DNA of 64,000 nucleotides from Aestuariibaculum sediminum (GTDB taxonomy: Bacteria > Bacteroidota > Bacteroidia > Flavobacteriales > Flavobacteriaceae), in NCBI RefSeq assembly GCF_014596945.1, contig NZ_JACVXB010000001.1, positions 1 to 64,000 on the forward strand. The letters run 5' to 3'. Both the position numbers and the translations under genes were made by a program. The notes beneath the pieces are model-generated. The model was not told where the DNA came from and did no database searches. It worked only from the letters and a program-made list of their open reading frames with translations. This document shows, piece after piece, positions 8,654-17,857 of the stretch; position 1 is the stretch's first letter, and each line of letters opens with the position of its first letter.

Positions 8654-10081
8654 TTATCTATTAATATATATCCAACCTACTTTTTCCTTCATTACGCCGC
8701 CATCCTCATATCGGAAGACATAATAATATGTACCAGCTGGTAATTTTTCTGACTGATTTATAACCGCTCTACCATTAGAGGTTCCATCCCAGTTATTTTG
8801 GTATCGGCTGGTTGAGTAAACGAGATTCCCCCAACGATTATATACTTCTAAGGTATTGTTTGGATATTGATCAACACATGTTATCACAAAAGTGTCATTA
8901 ACACCATCTCCGTTTGGCGTAAATTCGTTATAAACAGTTAAACAATCAGGTCTAGGAAGCGTTACATTTACTTCAACAGTTTCACTGTCATTCGAAGGAT
9001 CTGTATCATTCTGATCTACACCAATTAGCGAAGCTGTATTATCATAATCAGTTTCATCAATTACTTCTACCTGAATTGTTAATACCTCTGTAGCTGCCAC
9101 ATCAATCTGACCGATTTCCCAAGTACCAGCAACATTGTCGAAAATACCATTGCTTGGATTGCTCGAAATATAAATATAACCAGCAGGTAACTGCTCTTCA
9201 ATAACTATATTGGTTGCTAAATTTGGACCATTGTTGGTTACACTAATAGTAAACTCTAAGACATCTCCAACAGTCGCACTAGCTTGATTTACATCTTTGC
9301 TAACTGCTAAATCCAGATCACAATCTTCATCAATCAATCCATCGCCATCATTATCGATCCCATCACATATTTCAGTGTTACAAACATTTTCTATACAGTT
9401 TGATGCTACAACGCTACCTGTTGCGTCTGATGCATCATTAACAACACCATCGAAGGATGTACCATTATTTTCCCATAGAAATTGAATAACCTCATCGTCG
9501 GCGGATATGGCATTTGTAGTATCACCATTTAAATAGTAACTCCCAACGACTCCTGCATCGTTAGCTAAGTAACCATCATCCTGACTGATGCCTTTTTTTG
9601 CGCCTATGTGGTTACTATCAAAAACGATTGGGGTACATAAAGGAAATGAAGCCCCGTCGACCACATCAAAACAAAAATCCAGCACGTGGACTGGTATATT
9701 AGACAAATTTATTGGTGACACAGAAACATTATCGATAATATTGAATTGCGTTAAAATACCTGCATGAGTTGAAAATCCGAAAATATTACCAAATACAGAG
9801 TTACTAGTGCTCAAACCACTTGTTTCGTAGTCGTTTTGCAAATTTGAAATGGTTAAATTTTTTATTAAGTTATCATCATAAAAAAAACGCATGGTCGATG
9901 TCCCTAACATTGGAGAATTGTTTTCATCGCTTATTGCTACCATTAATGGATAGCAAATTTTTATAACATCTCCGCAAGTAATTTGAGGTTCCCCTATGCT
10001 CCACTCCAAAGTTCTCTCGGATTGAGCGAAACTTAGGCTAAACATGCAGGACATTAAAACTAATAGTAAGTATTTTTTCAT
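8654..10081 (-). CDS. T9SS type B sorting-domain surface protein with DUF11 repeat
   Basis: 475 residues. Signal peptide at 1-19 (ending SLSFAQ). The next ~200 residues look like a beta-sandwich of cohesin type (FFYDDNLIKNLTISNLQ). A MopE-like metal-binding motif (EICDGIDNDGDGLIDEDCD) and a DUF11 domain (about 255-370, VGDVLEFTISVTNNGPNLAT) follow. The last ~90 residues are a type B T9SS/gliding-motility C-terminal domain (CHU_C type): YNEFTPNGDGVNDTF, then LEVYNRWGNLVYST and a final GWIYINR. The protein should be exported through the outer membrane by T9SS and held at the surface. It is first in the SprF-PorE unit, so it is the likely dedicated cargo of that SprF. Adhesion is inferred. Confidence 0.9.
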   Translation of the reverse strand: MKKYLLLVLMSCMFSLSFAQSERTLEWSIGEPQITCGDVIKICYPLMVAISDENNSPMLGTSTMRFFYDDNLIKNLTISNLQNDYETSGLSTSNSVFGNIFGFSTHAGILTQFNIIDNVSVSPINLSNIPVHVLDFCFDVVDGASFPLCTPIVFDSNHIGAKKGISQDDGYLANDAGVVGSYYLNGDTTNAISADDEVIQFLWENNGTSFDGVVNDASDATGSVVASNCIENVCNTEICDGIDNDGDGLIDEDCDLDLAVSKDVNQASATVGDVLEFTISVTNNGPNLATNIVIEEQLPAGYIYISSNPSNGIFDNVAGTWEIGQIDVAATEVLTIQVEVIDETDYDNTASLIGVDQNDTDPSNDSETVEVNVTLPRPDCLTVYNEFTPNGDGVNDTFVITCVDQYPNNTLEVYNRWGNLVYSTSRYQNNWDGTSNGRAVINQSEKLPAGTYYYVFRYEDGGVMKEKVGWIYINR

Positions 10082-10584
10082 CTCAACACTTTAAGTTACT
10101 TTTTATTAAAACTCGATCAGTTTTTACCTTTGTTTAAATATTAAATAAAAGCGACCAACAAGTCTAGTCTAATGTGAATTTTAGGTTGAACAAGTAGGTC
10201 AAGATTTTTATACATTTTTTTAAACTTGAAAGGCAATATGTTTAAAAAATGCTTTTTAAGAAGAGTTTATATTGGTTTGGCTAAACAATAGTAAACACCT
10301 CATAACAGAAGCTGAAATCGTTTCGTTATACTTCCTTCAAACTTCGACTAATCATGTTATAAAACTTCTTTAAATAGTTATTTTTCATTAGTAATTTCAT
10401 ATACAAAAGTCACGTATTAACTTTCTTATTAAAAAAGAATATACTTACGCTATTTTTTTTGAAAATTTTGGTTAGCAACTCCCTATTCAATGGTAATTTT
10501 AAATGTATTGTTTGAATAGTGAATTACTTAGAACACTTAATTACACTGCAATGTAGTTTGGAAAATAAACTCAGATTAAAATAT

Positions 10585-10630
10585 TAAAATCGAAATCGTT
10601 TTCGATTTCCCGAAAACGATTTCGATTTTA
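10585..10630. repeat. 20-bp perfect inverted repeat with 6-base loop
   Basis: The left arm TAAAATCGAAATCGTTTTCG (10585-10604) and right arm (10611-10630) are exact reverse complements separated by ATTTCC. Within the left half a smaller hairpin, AAATCG-TTTT-CGATTT (10593-10608), can also form, so alternative folds exist. It lies between divergent genes, about 500 bases from either start, so it is not the terminator of a neighbouring gene. It could be a protein-binding site, a small-RNA element or a REP-like unit. Confidence 0.7.
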
Positions 10631-11003
10631 TTTTCCATTAATGAGTAATCACTATTTCCAGAAAAAGTTTAGATTACCACCATTATTAAACTGGCCAAAT
10701 AAGTCTTAATTTATAATTAACAATTATCATAATAAAAAAAGGCACCAAATCACCCTTGTAAACCGATAACCCAGTGTTCATTTAAATACAAATACGAATA
10801 CTTTACCGACTAAAAATTGCAGCTTATTTTACAGTAAAATATTTATTGAATTCAGTATATTAAAGGGTTATTCATAAAATTCATTTTAATCAATTACATC
10901 TCATAAAAAACACGTTAGTACTAGCTACGATCTAGAAAATTTGACAGGCTTGATAATTAAAATTAAATACCAATTTTGTTATTAATCTTGTATTTAATAA
11001 TAG

Positions 11004-11011
11004 TATCTTTG
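11004..11011 (+). promoter_or_regulatory. Bacteroidota -7 element TATCTTTG for prfC
   Basis: TATCTTTG matches the TAnnTTTG -7 consensus of Bacteroidota sigma-ABfr and lies 23 bases before the chosen prfC ATG. TTG triplets upstream (10976-10978 and 10988-10990) are not at ideal spacing, so the -33 element is uncertain. Confidence 0.45.
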
Positions 11012-11034
11012 CAGCCCATTTGCAGATTATTGTT

Positions 11035-12621
11035 ATGAGTTTTCAAAAAGAAATAAGCAGACGTCGAACGTTTGGAATTATATCGCACCCCGATGCTGGT
11101 AAAACGACATTAACCGAAAAATTATTACTCTTTGGTGGAGCCATTCAAGAGGCTGGCGCCGTAAAGAGTAATAAAATTAAAAAAGGTGCTACCAGTGACT
11201 TTATGGAAATAGAACGGCAACGTGGTATTTCAGTAGCTACTTCTGTACTTGCATTTGAATACAATGGTACAAAAATTAATATTTTAGATACGCCGGGACA
11301 CAAAGATTTTGCAGAGGACACCTTTAGAACACTAACAGCTGTAGATAGCGTTATTGTTGTTATAGATGTAGCAAAAGGTGTTGAGGAACAAACAGAAAAG
11401 CTGGTTAAAGTTTGTAGAATGCGAAACATTCCAATGATTGTTTTCATCAATAAATTAGACCGCGAAGGAAAAGATGCTTTCGATCTTCTTGACGAGGTAG
11501 AACAAAAATTGGGACTAAAAGTAGTTCCTTTAAGTTACCCGATTGGAATGGGTTATGAATTCAAAGGAATTTATAATTTATGGGAAAAAAATGTAAATCT
11601 GTTTAGTGGCGATAGTCGAAAAAATATTGAAGAGACTATAGAAATATCCGATTTATCTTCGGTTGAATTAGATGATTTGGTAGGTGAAAAATCGGCTAAT
11701 ACACTGCGTGACGAAATTGAACTCGTAGAAGGCATATATCCTGATTTTAATAAGGAGGAATATTTAAACGGAAACCAGCAACCTGTATTTTTCGGTTCAG
11801 CATTAAACAATTTTGGTGTTCGTGAACTGTTAGATTGTTTTGTTGAAATTGCACCAAAACCTCGCCCTAAACAAAGCGAAGAGCGCTTAGTAAATCCAGA
11901 TGAGAAAAATTTTAGTGGTTTTGTATTTAAAATACATGCCAACATGGATCCAAATCATCGTGATCGTTTAGCATTTATTAAAATTGTTTCCGGTACTTTT
12001 GAAAGAAATAAACCGTATTTACATGTAAGACATGGCAAAAAATTAAAGTTTTCTAGCCCCAACGCTTTCTTTGCAGAGAAAAAAGAAATTGTTGATATTT
12101 CGTATCCTGGGGACATTGTTGGTTTACATGATACCGGCAACTTTAAAATTGGTGATACATTAACGGAGGGCGAAACTATAAATTACAAAGGTATTCCGAG
12201 TTTCTCTCCAGAGCACTTTAGATATATTAACAACGCCGACCCTCTAAAATCTAAACAGTTATATAAGGGTATTGATCAGTTAATGGATGAAGGTGTAGCA
12301 CAGCTTTTTACTTTAGAACTTAACGGAAGAAAAGTTATTGGTACAGTAGGGGCTTTACAATATGAAGTAATTCAATATCGATTAGAACATGAATATGGCG
12401 CCAAATGTTCTTACGAAAATTTAAATGTTCATAAAGCCTGTTGGGTGGAAGCCGAAGATGAAAAAAATGAAGAGTACAAAGAGTTTTTACGTGTAAAACA
12501 ACGCTACTTGGCAAAAGACAAACATGGACAACTTGTATTTCTTGCAGACTCGGCATTTTCATTACAAATGACACAACAAACATACCCAAGTATTAAATTT
12601 CATTTTACATCAGAATTTTAA
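11035..12621 (+). CDS. prfC: Peptide chain release factor 3
   Basis: 528 residues. RF3 is the GTPase that removes RF1/RF2 from the ribosome after termination. G motifs are clear: [13 protein letters not shown] (G1), RGISVATSV (G2 region), [12 protein letters not shown] (G3) and [14 protein letters not shown] (G4), followed by RF3-specific domains II and III. I chose the ATG at 11035 ([20 protein letters not shown]), which matches the normal RF3 N-terminus. A longer frame can begin at a TTG at 11020, but that would sit only 8 bases after the promoter element. It is monocistronic, with a 99-base gap to the next plus-strand gene. Confidence 0.97.
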   Translation: MSFQKEISRRRTFGIISHPDAGKTTLTEKLLLFGGAIQEAGAVKSNKIKKGATSDFMEIERQRGISVATSVLAFEYNGTKINILDTPGHKDFAEDTFRTLTAVDSVIVVIDVAKGVEEQTEKLVKVCRMRNIPMIVFINKLDREGKDAFDLLDEVEQKLGLKVVPLSYPIGMGYEFKGIYNLWEKNVNLFSGDSRKNIEETIEISDLSSVELDDLVGEKSANTLRDEIELVEGIYPDFNKEEYLNGNQQPVFFGSALNNFGVRELLDCFVEIAPKPRPKQSEERLVNPDEKNFSGFVFKIHANMDPNHRDRLAFIKIVSGTFERNKPYLHVRHGKKLKFSSPNAFFAEKKEIVDISYPGDIVGLHDTGNFKIGDTLTEGETINYKGIPSFSPEHFRYINNADPLKSKQLYKGIDQLMDEGVAQLFTLELNGRKVIGTVGALQYEVIQYRLEHEYGAKCSYENLNVHKACWVEAEDEKNEEYKEFLRVKQRYLAKDKHGQLVFLADSAFSLQMTQQTYPSIKFHFTSEF

Positions 12622-12688
12622 ATTTAAAATAAGCCTTTAAAGACCAACACATTATCGGGTATTTAACGCATTAATCAATTAAATTTAA

Positions 12689-12704
12689 ACTATAACGTTA
12701 TAGT
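12689..12704. promoter_or_regulatory. 16-bp perfect palindrome upstream of the YjdI-like gene
   Basis: ACTATAACGTTATAGT is a perfect palindrome ending 16 bases before the ATG at 12721. A palindrome of this length directly in front of a start codon is a reasonable operator candidate, for example for a dimeric redox or metal regulator; no regulator gene is adjacent. Confidence 0.4.
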
Positions 12705-12720
12705 ATTTATTTTTATACTA

Positions 12721-13017
12721 ATGCTTCCAAAAAAATTGCTAAAACCTATGAAAACAGAAGCTAATGTATTCAGTAATTCAGAAATTACTGTGACTTATGA
12801 ACCTAGTGTTTGCATACATGCTGAAAAATGTTTGAAAGAACTATCAGACGTATTTAGAACCTCTGTTATACCTTGGATTGATTTAGACGCCTGCGAGTCG
12901 GAACGCATTATAAAGCAAATTAATCGCTGTCCTTCCGGGGCTCTGAAATACAATTCTATACAGAAAATAAGAAAGGTAGAACATAAGAAAAATTCAAAAC
13001 TAGTAACCGCTGTATAA
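12721..13017 (+). CDS. YjdI-like (4Fe-4S) mono-cluster protein
   Basis: 98 residues. The Fer4_19 pattern is present: C31-I-H33-x3-C37, then C58 and the terminal C70-P-S-G-A-L, which is the YjdI hallmark, with an FRTSVIPWIDLDA segment between. The family is small and poorly characterised, often beside acetyltransferases or redox genes; a stress-linked Fe-S protein is the usual suggestion. An internal ATG at 12748 (MKTEANVFSN) gives a product closer to normal length and may be the true start. It stands alone between prfC and a bidirectional terminator. The family assignment is firm; the role is not known. Confidence 0.85.
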   Translation: MLPKKLLKPMKTEANVFSNSEITVTYEPSVCIHAEKCLKELSDVFRTSVIPWIDLDACESERIIKQINRCPSGALKYNSIQKIRKVEHKKNSKLVTAV

Positions 13018-13025
13018 ATAGCAGC

Positions 13026-13064
13026 CAAAAAAAAGTCCCATTGAAAAAACAACGGGACTTTTTT
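13026..13064. terminator. Bidirectional terminator between convergent genes
   Basis: Stem AGTCCC/GGGACT extended by TTG/CAA across one mismatch, with an A-run on one side and a T-run on the other, so it can act on both strands. It serves the YjdI-like gene (plus) and the DUF3467 gene (minus). Confidence 0.8.
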
Positions 13065-13084
13065 AATTCTTAATAATAAGCTTT

Positions 13085-13402
13085 TTATGCTTGTCCGGTA
13101 GGTCCAAAATTTAATGGAATTGGCGGTTGTTCATAATCTTTAATTTCGCCATGAGCATTTTCAAAACGAGCTACATTTTCACCTAATGCTTTTAATAAAC
13201 GCTTAGCGTGCTGCGGTGTTAATATTATTCTAGACTTTACTTTACTCTTAGGAACACCAGGCATAATATTTACAAAATCAACCACAAACTCTGATACCGA
13301 GTGATTTATAATTGCTAAATTAGAATATTGCCCGTCGGCAACCTTTTCATCTAATTCTATATTTATTTGTCCTTGTTTTGGTTTTTCGCTTTCTTCAGCC
13401 AT
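13085..13402 (-). CDS. DUF3467 family protein
   Basis: 105 residues, soluble, no signal peptide or membrane segment. It matches the DUF3467 family by the segments INIELDEKVADGQYSNLAII, SEFVVDFVNIMPG and ILTPQHAKRLLKALGENVAR, ending in a Pro-rich tail. The family is widespread in Bacteroidota with no defined biochemical role. The gene follows rpoC on the same strand but is separated from it by a 91-base gap with a hairpin terminator, so it may be transcribed partly by read-through. Its constant position near rpoC may hint at an information-processing link, but that is only inference. Confidence 0.88.
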   Translation of the reverse strand: MAEESEKPKQGQINIELDEKVADGQYSNLAIINHSVSEFVVDFVNIMPGVPKSKVKSRIILTPQHAKRLLKALGENVARFENAHGEIKDYEQPPIPLNFGPTGQA

Positions 13403-13424
13403 AATTATTTAATATTTTAAAATT

Positions 13425-13461
13425 AAAAAGCCTTCGAGTATAGACTACAAGAAGGCTTTTA
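13425..13461 (-). terminator. rpoC operon terminator
   Basis: Stem AAAAGCCTTC/GAAGGCTTTT with a 15-base loop; on the minus strand the second arm runs into a U-rich stretch. It is placed just past the rpoC stop and fits termination of the rpoBC transcript. Confidence 0.75.
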
Positions 13462-13472
13462 TTTTATAGATT

Positions 13473-13486
13473 CCTGCCTTCGCAGG
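13473..13486. repeat. Short palindromic unit CCTGCCTTCGCAGG, copy 1
   Basis: CCTGC and GCAGG arms around CTTC, directly beside the rpoC stop. The identical 14-base unit recurs at 40477-40490, so it looks like a dispersed REP-like palindrome. Confidence 0.5.
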
Positions 13487-13493
13487 TTAACTA

Positions 13494-16400
13494 TTAGTTA
13501 TAATTTAATTCTTGCTTTACTTGCATCATTTCGTCAAATTCCTCTTTAGATCCAACGATAATGTCTTGGTATTTACGCATACCTGTACCAGCAGGTATTC
13601 TGTGTCCTACAATAACATTTTCTTTCAAGCCTTCTAAAGTATCTATTTTACCAGCTACAGCAGCTTCGTTAAGTACTTTAGTCGTTTCCTGGAAGGATGC
13701 CGCAGAAATAAATGATTTCGTTTGAAGCGAAGCTCTTGTAATACCCTGAAGTATTGGCGTAGCTGTTGCTGGTCTAGCATCTCTAGCCGATACAAGTGCT
13801 TTATCTTCTCTTCGTAAGATAGAATTCTCGTCTCTTAACTGACGTGCAGAAACGATTTGTCCAGCTTTAAGATTTGCAGAATCTCCTGCATCCTCAACAA
13901 CTTTCAATCCGAAAATAGCATCGTTCTCTTGAATAAAATCAGCTTTATGAACTAATTGATCTTCTAAGAATAATGTATCACCAGAATCGATAATTCTAAC
14001 CTTACGCATCATTTGTCTAACAACAACCTCAAAGTGCTTATCGTTAATTTTCACCCCTTGTAAACGGTATACCTCTTGTACTTCGTTTACTAAGTATTGT
14101 TGAACGGCTGATGGGCCTTTAATATTTAAGATATCTTCAGGCGTCACAGAACCATCAGATAATGGCATACCTGCTTTTACGTAATCATTCTCTTGTACCA
14201 GAATTTGATTCGATAATTTAACCAAGTATTTCTTAATTTCTCCTAACTTAGATTCAACAATAATCTCACGGTTACCACGCTTAATTTTTCCGAATGAAAC
14301 AACACCGTCAATTTCACTTACCACAGCTGGGTTCGATGGATTACGCGCTTCAAATAACTCGGTTACACGAGGTAAACCACCTGTAATATCCCCTGCCTTA
14401 GCAGACTTACGAGGAATCTTAACTAACACTTTACCAACGGTAATTTTATCACCGTCGTTAATCATTAAGTGAGATCCAACTGGTAAGTTGTAAGAACGCA
14501 TTGTTTCACCTTTAGAATCTTCAATATGAAGTGTTGGTATTAACTTCTTGTTTCTAGATTCAGAAATTACTTTTTCTTGGAAACCAGTTTGCTCATCGAT
14601 TTCTACTTGGTACGTTACACCTTGCTCGATATTTTCATATCTCACTTTTCCAGCGAACTCAGAAATAATTACACCGTTATATGGATCCCATGTACACACA
14701 ACGTCGCCCTTACTTAACTCCTGACCATTCTTAATCATTAAAGTAGAACCATAAGGAATGTTATTAGTACTTAATGCAATACCTGTTTTCTTATCAATTA
14801 GTTTTATTTCAGTTGTACGCGAAATTACGATATCAATGTCGTTACCTTCGTTATCGGTACCTTTAACTGTTTTTAAATCTTCAATCTCAGCAATACCGTC
14901 GAATTTAACAACTAATTTGTTTTCTTCGGAAATGTTACCAGCAATACCTCCTACGTGGAATGTACGAAGTGTTAACTGTGTACCTGGCTCACCAATAGAT
15001 TGTGCTGCCACAACCCCAACGGCTTCACCTCGTTGCACCATTTTACCAGTAGCTAAATTACGTCCGTAACACTTAGCACAGATACCTTGTAATGCCTCAC
15101 AACTTAATGGTGAACGTACTTCTATCTTTTCAATTGGCGTTTCACCAATCGCTTTAGCAATATTATCTTCAATTAATTCACCTGCTGCAACAATTAACTC
15201 ATCGGTTAATGGATTGTATACATCATTTAATGACACACGTCCTACAACTCGCTCTGCTAACGTTTCAACAACTTCATCATTTTTCTTTAATGGCTCTACT
15301 TCAACACCCCTTAATGTTCCACAATCTTCAGAATTGATAATAACATCTTGAGAAACGTCTACTAAACGACGTGTTAAGTAACCAGCATCGGCAGTTTTAA
15401 GAGCCGTATCAGCAAGACCTTTACGAGCACCGTGCGTAGAGATAAAATATTCTAAAATTGAAAGTCCTTCTTTAAAGTTAGAAAGGATCGGGTTTTCAAT
15501 AATTTCACCACCACCTGCATTCGATTTTTTCGGTTTCGCCATTAATCCACGCATACCTGTAAGCTGACGAATCTGCTCTTTCGAACCACGCGCTCCAGAA
15601 TCAAGCATCATGAATACCGAGTTAAATCCTTGTTGATCTTCGCGAATACGCTTCATAGACAACTCGGTTAATTCAGCATTTGTTGATGTCCAAATATCAA
15701 TAACCTGATTGTAACGCTCGTTGTTGGTAATAAGTCCCATATTATAGTTACCTGTAATACCTTCAACTAAACCGTTAGCCTTATCAATCATACTTTGTTT
15801 TTCAGCAGGAATAATAATATCACCTAAACTGAAAGATAGACCACCTTGGAATGCAAATTTGAATCCTAAAGTTCTAATTGCGTCTAAGAATTCAGCTGTT
15901 TCAGGAACAGATGTATACTTAAGGATTTGACCAATAATATCTCTTAACGACTTTTTAGTAAGTACTTGGTTTATATAACCAGCGGCCTGTGGCACGTGTT
16001 GGTTAAATAATACACGACCAACAGTTGTTTCAATAATTGTTGGTGCTAATTTACCATCTTCGTTAATATCGATAGTTCTAACTTTAATACCAGCATTCAA
16101 ATCTACACGCTTCTCATTGAAAGCAATCTCTACTTCCTCTGGTGCGTAGAATGTTAATCCTTCTCCTTTAATTGGCACTTCTGGAGTAGACTTACGCTCT
16201 TTGGTCATATAATAAAGACCAAGAACCATATCCTGAGAAGGTACCGTTACCGGAGATCCATTCGCTGGATTTAAGATATTATGAGAAGCCAACATTAATA
16301 ATTGACACTCTAAAATAGCTTCTGGCCCTAATGGTAAGTGAACCGCCATCTGGTCACCATCGAAATCCGCGTTAAACGCCGTACACACTAATGGGTGTAA

Positions 16401-17795
16401 CTGAATCGCTTTACCCTCAATTAACTTAGGTTGGAACGCTTGGATACCTAAACGGTGTAACGTAGGAGCACGGTTTAGTAATACTGGATGTCCTTTAAGA
16501 ACATTTTCCAAGATATCCCAAACCACAGGCTCTCTTTTATCTATAATTTTCTTTGCAGACTTAACTGTTTTTACAATACCTCTTTCAATTAATTTTCGAA
16601 TTACGAAAGGCTTGTAAAGCTCGGCTGCCATATTTTTTGGTAAACCACACTCGTAAAGTTTTAACTCAGGCCCTACAACAATTACCGAACGTGCTGAGTA
16701 ATCTACACGTTTACCAAGTAAGTTTTGACGGAAACGCCCTTGTTTACCTTTTAACGAATCTGATAACGATTTTAATGGTCTGTTAGAATCTGTTTTTACC
16801 GCTGAAGATTTACGGGTGTTATCGAATAACGAATCTACAGATTCCTGTAACATACGTTTTTCGTTACGTAAAATTACCTCGGGTGCTTTAATTTCAACAA
16901 GTCTCTTAAGACGGTTGTTACGAATAATTACACGACGGTATAAATCATTTAAATCTGAAGTTGCGAAACGACCACCATCTAATGGCACTAACGGACGTAA
17001 TTCTGGTGGAATAACAGGAATAACCTTCATAATCATCCATTCCGGACGGTTCTCTCTGTTATTGTTAGACTCACGTAATGATTCAACAACTTGTAAACGT
17101 TTTAAAGCTTCTGTTTTACGTTGTTTAGACGTTTCTGTATTAGCTTTATGACGTAATTCGTATGATAACGATTCTAAATCGATTCTAGCTAATAATTCAA
17201 TCAAACACTCAGCTCCCATTTTCGCCAGGAACTTGTTTGGATCTGAATCATCTAAATACTGGTTATCCTGTGGAAGACTCTCAAGAATGTTTAAATATTC
17301 TTCTTCTGTTAAGAAGTCCATTTTTTGTAATGGTTCACCTTCTTCATTTTTAGCGATACCTGGTTGAATTACTACGTAACGTTCGTAGTAAATAATCATA
17401 TCTAATTTCTTAGATGGTAAGCCTAATAAATAACCAATTTTATTTGGTAACGAACGGAAATACCAGATATGAGCGATTGGCACAACTAAGTTAATGTGTC
17501 CAACTCTATCACGACGTACTTTCTTTTCTGTTACCTCTACACCACAACGGTCACAAACGATACCTTTGTAGCGAATTCTTTTGTATTTACCACAAGCACA
17601 CTCGTAATCCTTTACAGGACCAAAGATACGCTCACAGAATAAACCATCTCTTTCAGGTTTATGAGTTCGATAATTGATAGTTTCTGGCTTTAAAACCTCA
17701 CCTCTAGACTCTGCTAAAATAGACTCTGGTGACGCTAAACCAATTGAGATTTGATTAAATCTCTTTACTGTATTCTTATCTTGTTTTCTTGCCAT
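13494..17795 (-). CDS. rpoC: DNA-directed RNA polymerase subunit beta'
   Basis: 1433 residues, normal length for Bacteroidota. The N-terminal zinc site is at about residues 65-86 ([20 protein letters not shown]). The catalytic Mg-binding loop [15 protein letters not shown] is intact. The second zinc site is formed by CGTLRGVEV and the later [14 protein letters not shown]. Bridge-helix and trigger-loop regions are present ([16 protein letters not shown]). It is the large subunit that holds the active site of transcription. It lies 62 bases downstream of rpoB in the same transcript, the last gene of the ribosomal-protein/polymerase operon before the hairpin at 13425-13461. Confidence 0.99.
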   Translation of the reverse strand: MARKQDKNTVKRFNQISIGLASPESILAESRGEVLKPETINYRTHKPERDGLFCERIFGPVKDYECACGKYKRIRYKGIVCDRCGVEVTEKKVRRDRVGHINLVVPIAHIWYFRSLPNKIGYLLGLPSKKLDMIIYYERYVVIQPGIAKNEEGEPLQKMDFLTEEEYLNILESLPQDNQYLDDSDPNKFLAKMGAECLIELLARIDLESLSYELRHKANTETSKQRKTEALKRLQVVESLRESNNNRENRPEWMIMKVIPVIPPELRPLVPLDGGRFATSDLNDLYRRVIIRNNRLKRLVEIKAPEVILRNEKRMLQESVDSLFDNTRKSSAVKTDSNRPLKSLSDSLKGKQGRFRQNLLGKRVDYSARSVIVVGPELKLYECGLPKNMAAELYKPFVIRKLIERGIVKTVKSAKKIIDKREPVVWDILENVLKGHPVLLNRAPTLHRLGIQAFQPKLIEGKAIQLHPLVCTAFNADFDGDQMAVHLPLGPEAILECQLLMLASHNILNPANGSPVTVPSQDMVLGLYYMTKERKSTPEVPIKGEGLTFYAPEEVEIAFNEKRVDLNAGIKVRTIDINEDGKLAPTIIETTVGRVLFNQHVPQAAGYINQVLTKKSLRDIIGQILKYTSVPETAEFLDAIRTLGFKFAFQGGLSFSLGDIIIPAEKQSMIDKANGLVEGITGNYNMGLITNNERYNQVIDIWTSTNAELTELSMKRIREDQQGFNSVFMMLDSGARGSKEQIRQLTGMRGLMAKPKKSNAGGGEIIENPILSNFKEGLSILEYFISTHGARKGLADTALKTADAGYLTRRLVDVSQDVIINSEDCGTLRGVEVEPLKKNDEVVETLAERVVGRVSLNDVYNPLTDELIVAAGELIEDNIAKAIGETPIEKIEVRSPLSCEALQGICAKCYGRNLATGKMVQRGEAVGVVAAQSIGEPGTQLTLRTFHVGGIAGNISEENKLVVKFDGIAEIEDLKTVKGTDNEGNDIDIVISRTTEIKLIDKKTGIALSTNNIPYGSTLMIKNGQELSKGDVVCTWDPYNGVIISEFAGKVRYENIEQGVTYQVEIDEQTGFQEKVISESRNKKLIPTLHIEDSKGETMRSYNLPVGSHLMINDGDKITVGKVLVKIPRKSAKAGDITGGLPRVTELFEARNPSNPAVVSEIDGVVSFGKIKRGNREIIVESKLGEIKKYLVKLSNQILVQENDYVKAGMPLSDGSVTPEDILNIKGPSAVQQYLVNEVQEVYRLQGVKINDKHFEVVVRQMMRKVRIIDSGDTLFLEDQLVHKADFIQENDAIFGLKVVEDAGDSANLKAGQIVSARQLRDENSILRREDKALVSARDARPATATPILQGITRASLQTKSFISAASFQETTKVLNEAAVAGKIDTLEGLKENVIVGHRIPAGTGMRKYQDIIVGSKEEFDEMMQVKQELNYN

Positions 17796-17857
17796 AATAT
17801 ATGGTGCTATCGAATTATTTGTAAACTTTAAAGATCCCCTTTTTCAAGGGGATATAA

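Larger units (their letters stand above)
10082..11019. other. 938-base intergenic region, no gene seen
   Basis: This is the longest gene-free stretch in the window, between a minus-strand surface-protein gene and plus-strand prfC. It is very AT-rich. I see no open frame of note, no tRNA and no transposon ends. It holds one strong inverted repeat at 10585-10630 and the prfC promoter element near its right end. A small RNA cannot be excluded. Confidence 0.6.

Noticed and set aside
10125-10132. TACCTTTG as a promoter in the large gap
   Set aside because: It points to the plus strand about 900 bases from prfC with no gene or -33 element following it; a chance match is likely in AT-rich DNA.
11020-11034. 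TTG at 11020 as the prfC start
   Set aside because: The ATG at 11035 gives the conserved RF3 N-terminus, and the TTG lies only 8 bases after the -7 element, too close to the transcription start.
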